A stretch of 64,000 bases of DNA from CAYJLF01 sp964371055. Its GTDB lineage: Bacteria; Eisenbacteria; RBG-16-71-46; CAIMUX01. Position numbers and translations under genes: made by a program. The stretch spans positions 124,001 to 188,000 of the forward strand of contig CAYJLF010000003.1 of assembly GCA_964371055.1 (NCBI GenBank), in the 5' to 3' direction. The notes beneath the pieces are model-generated. The model was not told where the DNA came from and did no database searches. It worked only from the letters and a program-made list of their open reading frames with translations. This document shows, one piece after another, positions 48,109-57,143 of the stretch; position 1 is the stretch's first letter, and each line of letters begins with the position of its first letter.

Positions 48109-49779
48109 ATGCGCGAGAGAAGCTGGAGAGGACTTGGCAGGGTGCTGGTGAAGTCCCTCGGCGGCCCGATGTGGCGGCGGTTGGGTGGATGGACGGTGCT
48201 GGTGTTGCTGATCGTGGTGGTGCTGAGCGCGCTCCAGTGCGGCGAGGAGTCCGGCCCGTGGGACCCGATCCGGATCGAAGGAGCGGCCACGATCTCCGGT
48301 GTCGTTTCCGGGCCGGCAGGGCCGGTGGCCCGCGTGACCGTCACGGCCCGGGGCGTTGGCCGGTCCGCGGCGGTGGGCGAGACGCGGGCGCGGACCGACT
48401 CCACCGGGAGGTTTGTGCTTCCGGTCGCCGCCGGTGAGTATCTCGTTGAGTGGGATAACTACTACTACTCCGCGCGTGGCGCGGGGTATGGCGTCGGAAA
48501 CAACGTCACGGGAGCCGACACGATCCGGGTCGCGCCGGACGAGTCGTTCACCGGAGCGGATCTCACCCTCGGGGGCGTCCGCTTGATGCTGCGCTGTCCC
48601 GCATCCTACCAGGGGCGGGGCATGCGCGCGGAAGCCCGTGCGGTCGCGAGCGGGCAGTCCGGAATCTGGTGGTCCTACGTCCGCACCATCATCGGGGACT
48701 CGGTCCAGCTGCAGGTCGATCGGGTTCCGCCGGGCGCCGCGCCGCTCAAGGTGTGGATTCGGATCCCTCCGGTCCTCTCCGAATGGGTGCCTTGCCCTCC
48801 GGCTGAAGCGGGCAGCCCCGACACCTTTCGCTGCCAGCCAGGAGAGTGGGTCGATCGTCTCGGGGCGCTCCCGGATCTGGCCGAGGCGCGGATGCGGGTC
48901 CGGGGGAGTTGGGAGGAACTGGCCGCCGCGGGCTTTGACCTGGAACCGACCCTGGCTGCGTTCGGAACAGACTCCGTGCGTGCGCGGAGTCAGGTCCATG
49001 GTGGGACCTCGACCGAGGAGATGCGGCTGCCGATCCTGGCCGGCGACACCGTTCGTCTGGCCGTGGAGATCGGTTTCGTGCGACGCTGGATCGGTGGTTC
49101 TTCGCACCACACCGCGACTCGATTCGTCCTGCGGCCCGACGAGATCCTCGAGTTGCCGGAACTCGTGGAGTCGGGTCTGCTCGTCCGCCTCGAGGTGGGT
49201 GACGAAGGATCGGAGATTCGGGGAACCGGCGTACTCGAGACCGCGGCGGGCCGTATCGTGAGCGAAGCCTGGATCTGGGGCAGCGACGTCGCCTGGGCCA
49301 ATCTCGATCCAGGCGAGTACTACCTCCGCTACGATCCAGGCACTTCCGCCTGCAACTCGTACTGGCTGGAACGGTGGTACCCCGGCGTGCGGGAGCGCGC
49401 GGCGGCGGTGCCGATCTCGATCTCCGGGGAGGGTGCGGTCACGCGCATCGAGTGGCCCATGACGCCGGCGGGATGCCTGGAGGGGACCATCGCGGAACTG
49501 CCGGGCGCGCCAGGCGGGAGACGGGGGACGCTGCAGGTTCACGACGGGCGAGACTCGACGCGCGCGGTCTGCAGCTCGCTCGAGGACTATGGGGAGCGCG
49601 TCGACTTCGTCCTCCGCGGGCTGGAGGACGGCGCCTATGCCCTCTCGATCCAGATCAACTACACCACCGGTCCGCGCCTCTGGTGGTATCCGGGCACCTG
49701 GCGGGCGAGCGAGGCGGAGCTGCTCGAGATCCGCGACCATGCGCGGGTGCGGGGACTCCGCTGGGAGTGGCCGCAATGA
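48109..49779 (+). CDS. Lipoprotein with carboxypeptidase-regulatory-like repeats
   Basis: 556 residues. A basic leader and TM (WTVLVLLIVVVLSALQC) with a plausible lipobox (SALQC, cysteine ~44); an in-frame ATG at 48169 would give a shorter, more normal signal. The first domain (ISGVVSGPAGPVARVTVTARG...GRFVLPVAAGEYLVEW) is a CarboxypepD_reg/CNA-B-type sandwich. Later modules share a G-x-Y...W-x-x-x-W-Y-P-G...A-x-x-x-I-x-I pattern (YWLERWYPGVRERAAAVPIS; LWWYPGTWRASEAELLEI). Predicted surface or periplasmic binding protein. Its stop overlaps the next, paralogous gene. Confidence 0.78.
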   Translation: MRERSWRGLGRVLVKSLGGPMWRRLGGWTVLVLLIVVVLSALQCGEESGPWDPIRIEGAATISGVVSGPAGPVARVTVTARGVGRSAAVGETRARTDSTGRFVLPVAAGEYLVEWDNYYYSARGAGYGVGNNVTGADTIRVAPDESFTGADLTLGGVRLMLRCPASYQGRGMRAEARAVASGQSGIWWSYVRTIIGDSVQLQVDRVPPGAAPLKVWIRIPPVLSEWVPCPPAEAGSPDTFRCQPGEWVDRLGALPDLAEARMRVRGSWEELAAAGFDLEPTLAAFGTDSVRARSQVHGGTSTEEMRLPILAGDTVRLAVEIGFVRRWIGGSSHHTATRFVLRPDEILELPELVESGLLVRLEVGDEGSEIRGTGVLETAAGRIVSEAWIWGSDVAWANLDPGEYYLRYDPGTSACNSYWLERWYPGVRERAAAVPISISGEGAVTRIEWPMTPAGCLEGTIAELPGAPGGRRGTLQVHDGRDSTRAVCSSLEDYGERVDFVLRGLEDGAYALSIQINYTTGPRLWWYPGTWRASEAELLEIRDHARVRGLRWEWPQ

Positions 49780-51428
49780 TGCGCCGTCCGCCGAGGGTCC
49801 TGCGTCACGGCGAGCGGTGCCGGCCGGCCGGGAGGCGGACGGCGTTTCTTCTGGCGCTCAGTCTCCCGTTTCTCGTGGCCGCCTGCCAGGACGACGAGCT
49901 GATACCGATGGCTCCGATCTCGCCCGGGATCGTGGGGCGCGTACTGGTGGCGGGATCAGCGCTCCGCGCGACGATCGAGGTGGAGTTGGCCGAAGCGACA
50001 GGGCCGCTGCCCGGGTTCGAGGCCGAGCAGAAGACCGACGAGCGGGGTCAGTACCGGTTCGTTCTTCCCGCCGGGCGCTACCTCGTGTGCGCTCACCTTT
50101 CCGGTGACCCCTTCGAGTCCTGGGCCGGAGATTGGTACTACCACCGAGAAGGCCTGGTCGAGAAGCCGGCAGAGGCCGAGACGCTGGTCGTGACTGCCGC
50201 CGGCCCTGCGGTGACGGCCGACTTCCGCCTGGGGCGGATCGACGCCGAACTCTTCCTGGCGCCGGACTTCAATGGCTCGAGCGTCAGGGTGTATGCGTAT
50301 CGCCGGCGGAGTGATGGGAGTTGGGATTCGGATGCCCACGCCAGCCACCTCTGGAGGCTCGGAGGAACGCACCTCCTGGCGGGGCTTCCGGTGATTGCCG
50401 GGACCTACCGGCTCTCGGTCGAGGCGGGAGCCCGCACCGGGGTGATCTGGGCGCCCGGAGTGCCCACCGAGGCCCAGGCCCGGACCCTGGTGGTGGACGC
50501 TGATGACGCGATTCTCTGTTCGGTGCGACTCACCACCGGGCCGGCTATCCTGCGCCTGTCGCTCCGGGGAGACGGCTGGGGCCCTTTCGAGGACCGATGG
50601 GGTCATCTGACGGCCTTCGACGACGACTCGCTCGAGGTGGCCCGGGGCGGCGCGCCGACCGGAGACGAGGGGGAGATCGTCGGATCGTTTTCGCGCCCGG
50701 TCCGGTTGCTGGCGCAAGATCGCGGATCGCCCGCGTTCTGGGTCGGGGGACTGACCTTCGAGCGGGCCACCCGGTTCGACATGATCGCCGACAGCGCGGT
50801 GTTGGTCCCGCCGATTACCACGGGGGGCCTCCGTCTCCACTGGACGGGGCCGGAAGCGACCGCAGAGAAGTACGCCTGGCTGCGACTCGAGACCGAAGAG
50901 GGGGTGGCGTTGCCACCGCGCCGGCTCAACCTCAACGGAGATCTGGCGACGGTCCACATGTTCCCGCCCGGCCGGTACCGGCTGCGCATCGACCCGTCGA
51001 TGCCCGGGTGGGTTCCCTGGACCGGTCAGTGGTTCGATCAGGCCGAGCGTCCGGAGGATGCCACGCTGATCGAGATCCCCGAACATGGTCCCCTGGTCCC
51101 GATCGAGTTGAGAATGCAGGCCGGAGGGACGATCCAGGGAACCGTCATCGCGCCAGACTATGCGCTGGCCGTCTACGGGACGCGACCCGATGATCCCCGC
51201 GCCTGCTGGATCGGTCCTGCCGATCCGCGCGCCGGCCGCTTCGCGCTCGTCGGTCTCGAAAACGGCGACTACAAGATCGGGCTCGGATGGGATCCCTGCT
51301 GTGCCGGCACGTGCCCGATGCCGCCCGCCAGCACCTGCTGGTACGGCGGCGCCTCATGGGACTCGGCGGCGGTCGTGACGATCCGCGATCACGTGACAGT
51401 GGAGGGGATCGAGTTGGTCTGGCGGTGA
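49776..51428 (+). CDS. Paralogous lipoprotein with carboxypeptidase-regulatory-like repeats
   Basis: 550 residues from the ATG at 49776, which overlaps the previous stop (ATGA). Signal TAFLLALSLPFLVAAC ends in a lipobox. It has the same modular plan as its neighbour: an N-terminal CarboxypepD_reg-like domain (GIVGRVLVAGSALRATIEVEL...GQYRFVLPAGRYLVCAHL) and repeated modules with WAGDWYYHREG, WTGQWFDQAERPEDATLIEI and WYGGASWDSAAVVTI. Sequence resemblance and tandem order indicate duplication followed by strong divergence. Likely outer-surface or periplasmic; ligand unknown. Confidence 0.78.
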   Translation: MMRRPPRVLRHGERCRPAGRRTAFLLALSLPFLVAACQDDELIPMAPISPGIVGRVLVAGSALRATIEVELAEATGPLPGFEAEQKTDERGQYRFVLPAGRYLVCAHLSGDPFESWAGDWYYHREGLVEKPAEAETLVVTAAGPAVTADFRLGRIDAELFLAPDFNGSSVRVYAYRRRSDGSWDSDAHASHLWRLGGTHLLAGLPVIAGTYRLSVEAGARTGVIWAPGVPTEAQARTLVVDADDAILCSVRLTTGPAILRLSLRGDGWGPFEDRWGHLTAFDDDSLEVARGGAPTGDEGEIVGSFSRPVRLLAQDRGSPAFWVGGLTFERATRFDMIADSAVLVPPITTGGLRLHWTGPEATAEKYAWLRLETEEGVALPPRRLNLNGDLATVHMFPPGRYRLRIDPSMPGWVPWTGQWFDQAERPEDATLIEIPEHGPLVPIELRMQAGGTIQGTVIAPDYALAVYGTRPDDPRACWIGPADPRAGRFALVGLENGDYKIGLGWDPCCAGTCPMPPASTCWYGGASWDSAAVVTIRDHVTVEGIELVWR

Positions 51429-51452
51429 GGGGCGGCCCCTTGGCAGTTGCCG

Positions 51453-54400
51453 CTACCGTCGTCCCGTCTCCCGTCGCTCCTCCCCCCTCTCCCACGTCCT
51501 CCTGACCATCGGATCGGTCTCATCCAGCATCAGGAGCCGCACGCGCTCGGCCGTCTCGGGATCGCCCAACCCGAGTAGCGCCTCCACCGCCGCGCTTCGC
51601 GCGGCCGGGTCGGCGTGGGGTGGATCGAGCGCGGTCAGCAATGCGCGTCGCGCCAGGCCCCGCGCCTGAACCGGCACCTGTCCCGTGCTGTCTTTGAGCG
51701 CCACCGCGATTCTCCCCAGGGTGCGCAGGCGCAGAACCTCGTCCGCACCGCGCGCCGTTCCCAGGGCTCCGGCGCCCCCCGGTCCTTCCGCCGTCACCAA
51801 CGCTGACACTGCCGCCTCGCGGAAGCCCGCCAGCGCGTTGCTCGCGGCGGAGCGGACGGTCAACTCCGGATCGTCCAGCAGGCCGGCGAAGGTCGACAGT
51901 GAAAGGGTATCCTTCAGGGCGGCCAGCGCGACCACCGCGGTGATCCGCCGTCGTTCCTTTGGATCGCGCAGGAAGGGGCGAATGGCGGGCCGCGCGGCCG
52001 ACTCGCCGATGTTGCCCAGCGCCTGGATCACGCGGTTGCGATGCTGTTCCTGGCGTGGGTCCCGCAGCATCGCCTCCAGCGGTTCCCGGGCCTCCTTCCT
52101 CTTCAGCTCGCCCAGAAGACCGATCGTATTCCGCTGCACCCAGATGTCGGGATCGCCGAGGCGCGGCAGCAGGAGCGCGGCGAAGGAGTCGGGATAGGTT
52201 TTCCCGACTTCGGAGAGGTTGCGGAAGACCAGTCCGTCCTGCGTATCGAGTCCCTCGGCCAGGCAGTAGCGCACCGCCTCCATGCCCCGTTCGATCAGCG
52301 CCTTGCGCGCGCGGCGCACCTTCTCCCGAGCGCTTCCGACCTCCCAGATGTTCGCCAGCTCGTAGAGTTGCGGGATCGACATCGCCGAGTCGGCCGCCGT
52401 CAAGACCGGTTCCGGCAGAGATTCGGAGGGGAGCGTCACATCGCGCGGCAGGTCGATCCCGATGGCGAAGAGGTCGCTGGACCAGATCCCCCCGTCCCGC
52501 CCGAAGGTCCCCGGGTCGGACTTCGGATAGGTGTCCTTACCCTCCAGGTCGAGGAAGATCCCCGCCCCGCAGAAGCCTCGCGCCCAGGTCAACCACCCCT
52601 GTCCCACCCCCGGCGTGGCGTAGGTGTCGTCCCCCTGCCCATCGATGAAGATCGCGGTCGAATTGGTGATGCTCATGCCCTGACCGTCGGAGACGACGTA
52701 GTAGTCGTTGCCGGTCTCGTCGATCTGCAGCCCCACCGAGAGATCGTGCGCCGTCCCCTGGGTGACGCCGAACTTGCAGACGTAGTGGTCGTCACCACCC
52801 CGGTCGTACAAGGAACCGACCGCGAGGTGAATACCCGCGCCCTGCGCATACTGCGTGGCGAGATAGCGGTCGTTTCCCGCTCCGTCCGACAAGAGCCCGA
52901 TCGAGTACCAGTAGCTGGCCCCCTGCGCGTAGACCTCGGCGTCGTAGAAGTCGTTTCCCTCTTCGTCCATCAGGATCCCGACGCCCCCTCCGGCGCGGGG
53001 CCGGAAGCCGATCGAGAAGCCCTGCGACAGCGCCTGGAAGTCGTGCGGCAGGAGAGGCCGATGAAGGTAGCGACCGCCGGCGCGGTAGAGATCGTTGCCC
53101 ACGCGGTCGAAGAGGAGGCCGACGCCGAAGGTCGAGGCGAAGCCCTGGGACTGCCGCGCACAGAGGTAGGTGTCGTTGTCGTCCCAACGGATCGGCACGG
53201 CCCCCGTTCCAGGGACTTTGACGAGGCCGAGCGTGAAGGCCCGGTCCTCGTCCCGCTCGGGTCCGGGCGGCGCTTCGTCCGGCGCGTCGGAGATCAGAAG
53301 TCCGATCCCGAAGGCGCCCGCTCCCTGGCAGAGATTCCGCCCTTCGAAGAGGTCGCGTCCGCCCCCGTCCCGGAGTAATCCGCCGCCGAAGAAGCCTGCG
53401 CCCAGGCTGCCGTCGTCGGCGCGATAGGTGTCGTTGCCTGACCGATCGATCAGCGCCGCCACGCCGAGCACCGCTCCGCCCAGCGCATAGGCGCGGCTCC
53501 CGGCGTCGTAGAGGTCGTCGCCGTCGAGGTCGATGACGGCGCTCATCGGGCGCAGGAGATCGCCGACCGCCGAAGCGGCGCGTCCGCGGTAGACGTCGTC
53601 GCCGCCGGGCTCGACGATAAAGGCGATCCTGCGCAGCGCCTCGGGGCCATACTCGTTGTTGCCCCGTCCACCGACCACCAGGAGACCCCACGGCGTGTCG
53701 TACTGCCCGATCACCGCACCGACCACGTCGGGCAGCGAACCCGGCGCCGGCGGCGTGGGTGCCGGGGTCTCGGCGAGCACGTGCGCTGCTCTTTCCTCCA
53801 GCCGCTCCACCGCCGCGAAGAACCGGATCGTCGCTTCCGTCAACGCCGGGCGATCGAGCAAGAGCGCCGCGTCGAGGATCGGATCCTCGCTGGCCTTCAG
53901 CGTCGTGTCGATCGCGACACCTCCTTCGAAGTGCAGCGCCCCTTTCCTCGCCTGATCGAGCGGATCCTCGCCGTCCCCCCAGAAGCCCGGCGCGAGCATC
54001 AACACCCGTTCGCGGTCGGATGGCGTCCACGCCGCGAACGCGCTCTCAAGCGAAGTCTCGACGACCCGGCAATCACGGATGAACTCCTCGACGGCGGCGT
54101 CGAGCGAAGCGGTGCCGACGCGCCCGCGCGCTGCCTCGCCGGCCGCGACTCTGGCGGGGGCGCCGGTTGCCACCGAGGCGCGGAAGCTCGAGGTCGCCGG
54201 CATCGACGCCTCCATCAGGGCGCACAACGACTGGGCCAGGACCGGCGCGTGCTTCGCCTCCGACCGGATCCGTCGGTAGACCGCCTGCTGCCAGCCGGGC
54301 AGTCGCAGCGGATCGTTGAGCAGGTCCTCCACGATGGCGAGACGGAAGGTGTCATCGTCCGCGTAGAGCTTGTCGAAGCCGAGCTCTTCCGGACGGAGGT

Positions 54401-54692
54401 TCAACCGCGCGAGCGCGTCATCGAGCGTCGCCCCGGCCAGAGAGTCGAGTCCATCGACCCGCAGCCGTCCATCGAGGCGATGCCACCCCTCGCCGAGAGA
54501 GAGGGCCGGGCCGGGCCCGGCGATGGTCCGCGAGCCGGAGTCGACCGGTGGGGAGCTCCAGGCGGGATGCACCGAGGTCAGGCCGAGCAGGATCGCCCCG
54601 ACGAGCGCGACGGTGTGGGTCGCCGCCGCGGTTCGGGCGGCACGCCCACGGTCGGCCTGGTCAGCGCATGATTGCGAACGCCGATGTGCCAC
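51453..54692 (-). CDS. Secreted G-N-D-x-Y solenoid protein with C-terminal HEAT repeats
   Basis: 1079 residues. Signal-like segment at ~26-46 (VALVGAILLGLTSVHPAWS). Residues ~50-330 are helical without recognisable motifs. Residues 344-722 hold thirteen G-[NDRK]-[ND]-x-[YF] motifs (e.g. GDDVY 364, GDDLY 391, GNDTY 419, GNDLY 532, GNDFY 579, GNDRY 606, GDDHY 633, GNDYY 661, GDDTY 687, GKDTY 718). They sit at a ~27-residue period, with Q-G-x-[GA] and G-x-G-x-L between them, and there are insertions after 445 and 532. Residues ~820-1075 are HEAT/PBS-lyase-type repeats (IWVQRNTIGLLGEL; ARSAAVEALLGLGDPETAERV). The acidic coils may bind calcium. Convergent with the lipoprotein pair. Function unknown. 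Confidence 0.8.
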   Translation of the reverse strand: MAHRRSQSCADQADRGRAARTAAATHTVALVGAILLGLTSVHPAWSSPPVDSGSRTIAGPGPALSLGEGWHRLDGRLRVDGLDSLAGATLDDALARLNLRPEELGFDKLYADDDTFRLAIVEDLLNDPLRLPGWQQAVYRRIRSEAKHAPVLAQSLCALMEASMPATSSFRASVATGAPARVAAGEAARGRVGTASLDAAVEEFIRDCRVVETSLESAFAAWTPSDRERVLMLAPGFWGDGEDPLDQARKGALHFEGGVAIDTTLKASEDPILDAALLLDRPALTEATIRFFAAVERLEERAAHVLAETPAPTPPAPGSLPDVVGAVIGQYDTPWGLLVVGGRGNNEYGPEALRRIAFIVEPGGDDVYRGRAASAVGDLLRPMSAVIDLDGDDLYDAGSRAYALGGAVLGVAALIDRSGNDTYRADDGSLGAGFFGGGLLRDGGGRDLFEGRNLCQGAGAFGIGLLISDAPDEAPPGPERDEDRAFTLGLVKVPGTGAVPIRWDDNDTYLCARQSQGFASTFGVGLLFDRVGNDLYRAGGRYLHRPLLPHDFQALSQGFSIGFRPRAGGGVGILMDEEGNDFYDAEVYAQGASYWYSIGLLSDGAGNDRYLATQYAQGAGIHLAVGSLYDRGGDDHYVCKFGVTQGTAHDLSVGLQIDETGNDYYVVSDGQGMSITNSTAIFIDGQGDDTYATPGVGQGWLTWARGFCGAGIFLDLEGKDTYPKSDPGTFGRDGGIWSSDLFAIGIDLPRDVTLPSESLPEPVLTAADSAMSIPQLYELANIWEVGSAREKVRRARKALIERGMEAVRYCLAEGLDTQDGLVFRNLSEVGKTYPDSFAALLLPRLGDPDIWVQRNTIGLLGELKRKEAREPLEAMLRDPRQEQHRNRVIQALGNIGESAARPAIRPFLRDPKERRRITAVVALAALKDTLSLSTFAGLLDDPELTVRSAASNALAGFREAAVSALVTAEGPGGAGALGTARGADEVLRLRTLGRIAVALKDSTGQVPVQARGLARRALLTALDPPHADPAARSAAVEALLGLGDPETAERVRLLMLDETDPMVRRTWERGEERRETGRR

Positions 54693-54754
54693 GGATTCCT
54701 CCGGCGGTGGAAGGTCTCAGGTCGCTCGAACCGGGTGAGTGCAAGACGGGGTGG

Positions 54755-54783
54755 ATGATAGAGGCGTTCCCGGGCCGCGCCAA
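54755..54783 (-). promoter_or_regulatory. Sigma-70-like promoter for the solenoid/HEAT gene
   Basis: Minus strand -35 TTGGCG (54783-54778), 17-bp spacer, -10 TATCAT (54760-54755), 63 bp before the ATG at 54692. Confidence 0.45.
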
Positions 54784-54886
54784 CCGGCGATCAGGGCGCC
54801 GGGAGGATACCGCGGGCATCCGATCGCCGGCCCGTTGCATCGAATGGAGACCCGGGCGGCGCTGTCCCGGCCGGGAGGAGGTCCGT

Positions 54887-55918
54887 ATGTTCGACACTCG
54901 CGAGATCATGAGGCGCGCGACCGCAGAGGCCGATGAGGCTGAGGCGCTCGATGCGTACTCCCGGGTCGTCACGCGCGTGGCGGAGGAGGTCGGCGCCGGC
55001 GTGGCGTTCCTGCAGGTGCGCCCGAAGTCGCGCCCGGCGCGCGGCGACGCGTCTCGTTCCGGACCCTCGCAACCCGACGCGCCCACGGGCACCGGCTCCG
55101 GCTTTCTCTTCACCCCGGACGGGCTCATCCTGACCAACAGCCACGTCGTGCACGACGCGGCGGCCATCCAGGCGACCTTCCCCGACGGGCGCAGCTTCGA
55201 GGCCGATCTGATCGGCGAGGATCCCGACACCGACCTGGCGGTGGTGCGGGTTTCAGGGTCGGGGTTCACCCCCGCTGCCCTCGGTGACTCCTCGCGCCTG
55301 CGGCCCGGGCAGCTCGTCGTGGCGATCGGCAACCCGTTCGGTTTCCAGTGCACCGTGACCGCCGGTGTGATCAGCGCAACCGGCCGGTCGCTCCGATCGA
55401 ACTCCGGCCGGCTGATGGACGACATCGTCCAGACTGACGCCGCGCTCAATCCCGGCAACTCGGGCGGTCCGCTCCTCGACTCCATGGGCCGGGTGATCGG
55501 CGTCAACACGGCGATCATCCGCGGCGCCCAGGGGCTCTGCTTCGCGATTCCCGTAAACACCGCCAAGTATGTCGCCGGCTGGCTGATCAAGGATGGTCGG
55601 ATCCGGCGCGGCTATCTCGGATTCGGCGGCCAGACAATTCGCATTCACCGCCGTCTGGTCCGCTATCACCGCCTGCCGGAAGAAACGGGCGTCCTGGCGG
55701 TCACGATTGAGCCGGATAGCCCCGCCGACCGCGGAGGCCTGAAGGCGCAGGACCTGATCGTCGCCTGCGATGGCCGGCCTCTGCGGGGCATCGACGATCT
55801 GCACCGCGTGCTGACGGAGGGGACGATCCGCATGCCGCTCCGTCTCACCGTCGTGCGTCGCGCCGAGAAGATCGACCTTTGGGTGACGCCGGTGGAGCGC
55901 GCGGCGCCATCCGCGTAG
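54887..55918 (+). CDS. HtrA-like S1C serine protease with PDZ domain, no signal peptide
   Basis: 343 residues from the ATG at 54887 (GGGAGGAGG upstream). The open frame extends further 5' but without resemblance. Trypsin-like S1C domain: catalytic histidine in LILTNSHVVHD, aspartate in DPDTDLAVVRV, serine in LNPGNSGGPL. A PDZ domain (~245-335) contains GVLAVTIEPDSPADRGGLKAQDLIVACDGRPL. Unlike DegP/DegQ it has no signal sequence or membrane anchor; the N-terminus is a charged helix (MFDTREIMRRATAEADEAEA). It is therefore probably cytoplasmic. Divergent from the solenoid gene and convergent with the hydrolase. Confidence 0.9.
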   Translation: MFDTREIMRRATAEADEAEALDAYSRVVTRVAEEVGAGVAFLQVRPKSRPARGDASRSGPSQPDAPTGTGSGFLFTPDGLILTNSHVVHDAAAIQATFPDGRSFEADLIGEDPDTDLAVVRVSGSGFTPAALGDSSRLRPGQLVVAIGNPFGFQCTVTAGVISATGRSLRSNSGRLMDDIVQTDAALNPGNSGGPLLDSMGRVIGVNTAIIRGAQGLCFAIPVNTAKYVAGWLIKDGRIRRGYLGFGGQTIRIHRRLVRYHRLPEETGVLAVTIEPDSPADRGGLKAQDLIVACDGRPLRGIDDLHRVLTEGTIRMPLRLTVVRRAEKIDLWVTPVERAAPSA

Positions 55919-55970
55919 TGGCGGGGGAGATCCGTCGGCCGGGGTCTGCGCTGCCCGACACCGGAGAGCG

Positions 55971-57092
55971 TCAGTTCGCCCCCACGTTCTCCCGCAGCCA
56001 GTTGACCACGATCCGCAGCACGGGCACCTGGTCCCGGGTTCCGGTACGGAAGAAGGAGTGGTCGACGTCCGGCAGCACGATCACGTCGTACTCGCCGTTC
56101 CCGCTCTCCGCCATCAGCGCGTGGATGTTCCGGACGCAGGCGGTGACCGGGACGATCGGATCCCTCTCGCCGTAGATCGACAGCCAGGGCTTGCGCATGG
56201 ACTTCAGCTCGGTCAGGTGGTCGCGGGATGCCGACCGGAAGACGGGCCACATGAAGACGAGATTCGAGTCGGAGAAGACCTCGGTGTACAAGGGGGGCAG
56301 CGGGCCGGCGTCGGGGCGGGCCCGCAGGGCGACGATCTCGGCGGCTACCGACTTCAGGGCGGCCGTGTCCGCGCGAGCCCAGGCCGCATGGTGGCGCCTC
56401 CAGACCGGCATCACGGCGTCGACGAGGGAGTCCGCGTGTCCGCGGGACCGTATCGAGTGCTCGATGTTGAAGTTGCTCTCTTCCTCCCGGGGGACGATCG
56501 GCCCGGAGGTGTTGATGACGAAGGAGATCTCCGGGTATCGGGCGGCGGCGATGGAGGCGAAGAATCCGCCGGAGCTTCCCCCCTTCACGCCGACGCGCGT
56601 CGGATCGATTTTGGGGTGGAGGACGAGTTGCCGGGCGATGCTCCCGAGATCGTCGATGAAGTCATCGAAGGTGGCATCGGCCCAGGAGCCGCCGGACGGT
56701 CCCGTGCCCCGCTTGAAGAAGACGACGGCGGCGAAGCCGCAACGGGCCAGTCGCGGCGCGTCGTGGCGCGGCGATCGCATGATGAGCTCGGTCTCGTTGA
56801 AGCCGCCCGGGACCAGGATCACGGCCGGCCACGGTCCTCTTCCCTCGGGCAGGTAGAGCTCCGCCGAGAGCACGATCCCCCGGGATGCGACCGGGAACGC
56901 CTCCACCCGACCCCACCCACCGGTGTCCGAGAAGGCCTCGAAACAGGCCGGCCGGGCGAGCAGCTTCTCCACTTCATCCGCAGCGAGGAGATGAGGGGTT
57001 GTGGATCCCCCGTGGTTCTGGGCGAAGGCCGCTGCCGGTGCGGACGTCACGAAGACGATCGCGGTAAGTGGCCACAGGCAGCGGCGCTTCAT
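55971..57092 (-). CDS. Exported alpha/beta-hydrolase (esterase/acyl-hydrolase type)
   Basis: 373 residues with signal peptide ending near AAAFAQ. The hydrolase core has an oxyanion-loop motif VPGGFNETE, nucleophile elbow VKGGSSGGFFASIAAARYPE, acid in YGERDPIV and histidine in DVDHSFFRTG. A cap of ~70 helical residues (EHSIRSRGHADSLVDAVMPVWRRHH) sits between strand 6 and the acid. Resembles dienelactone-hydrolase/BAAT-like families; substrate unknown. It starts 51 bp after the M56-TonB gene and is probably the third gene of the BlaI-controlled operon, which might place it in cell-wall or antibiotic response. Confidence 0.85.
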   Translation of the reverse strand: MKRRCLWPLTAIVFVTSAPAAAFAQNHGGSTTPHLLAADEVEKLLARPACFEAFSDTGGWGRVEAFPVASRGIVLSAELYLPEGRGPWPAVILVPGGFNETELIMRSPRHDAPRLARCGFAAVVFFKRGTGPSGGSWADATFDDFIDDLGSIARQLVLHPKIDPTRVGVKGGSSGGFFASIAAARYPEISFVINTSGPIVPREEESNFNIEHSIRSRGHADSLVDAVMPVWRRHHAAWARADTAALKSVAAEIVALRARPDAGPLPPLYTEVFSDSNLVFMWPVFRSASRDHLTELKSMRKPWLSIYGERDPIVPVTACVRNIHALMAESGNGEYDVIVLPDVDHSFFRTGTRDQVPVLRIVVNWLRENVGAN

Positions 57093-57143
57093 CGCGGACT
57101 TTTCTCCCGTGCCGGTTCCGGAACCGGACGAATCGACCTCTTC

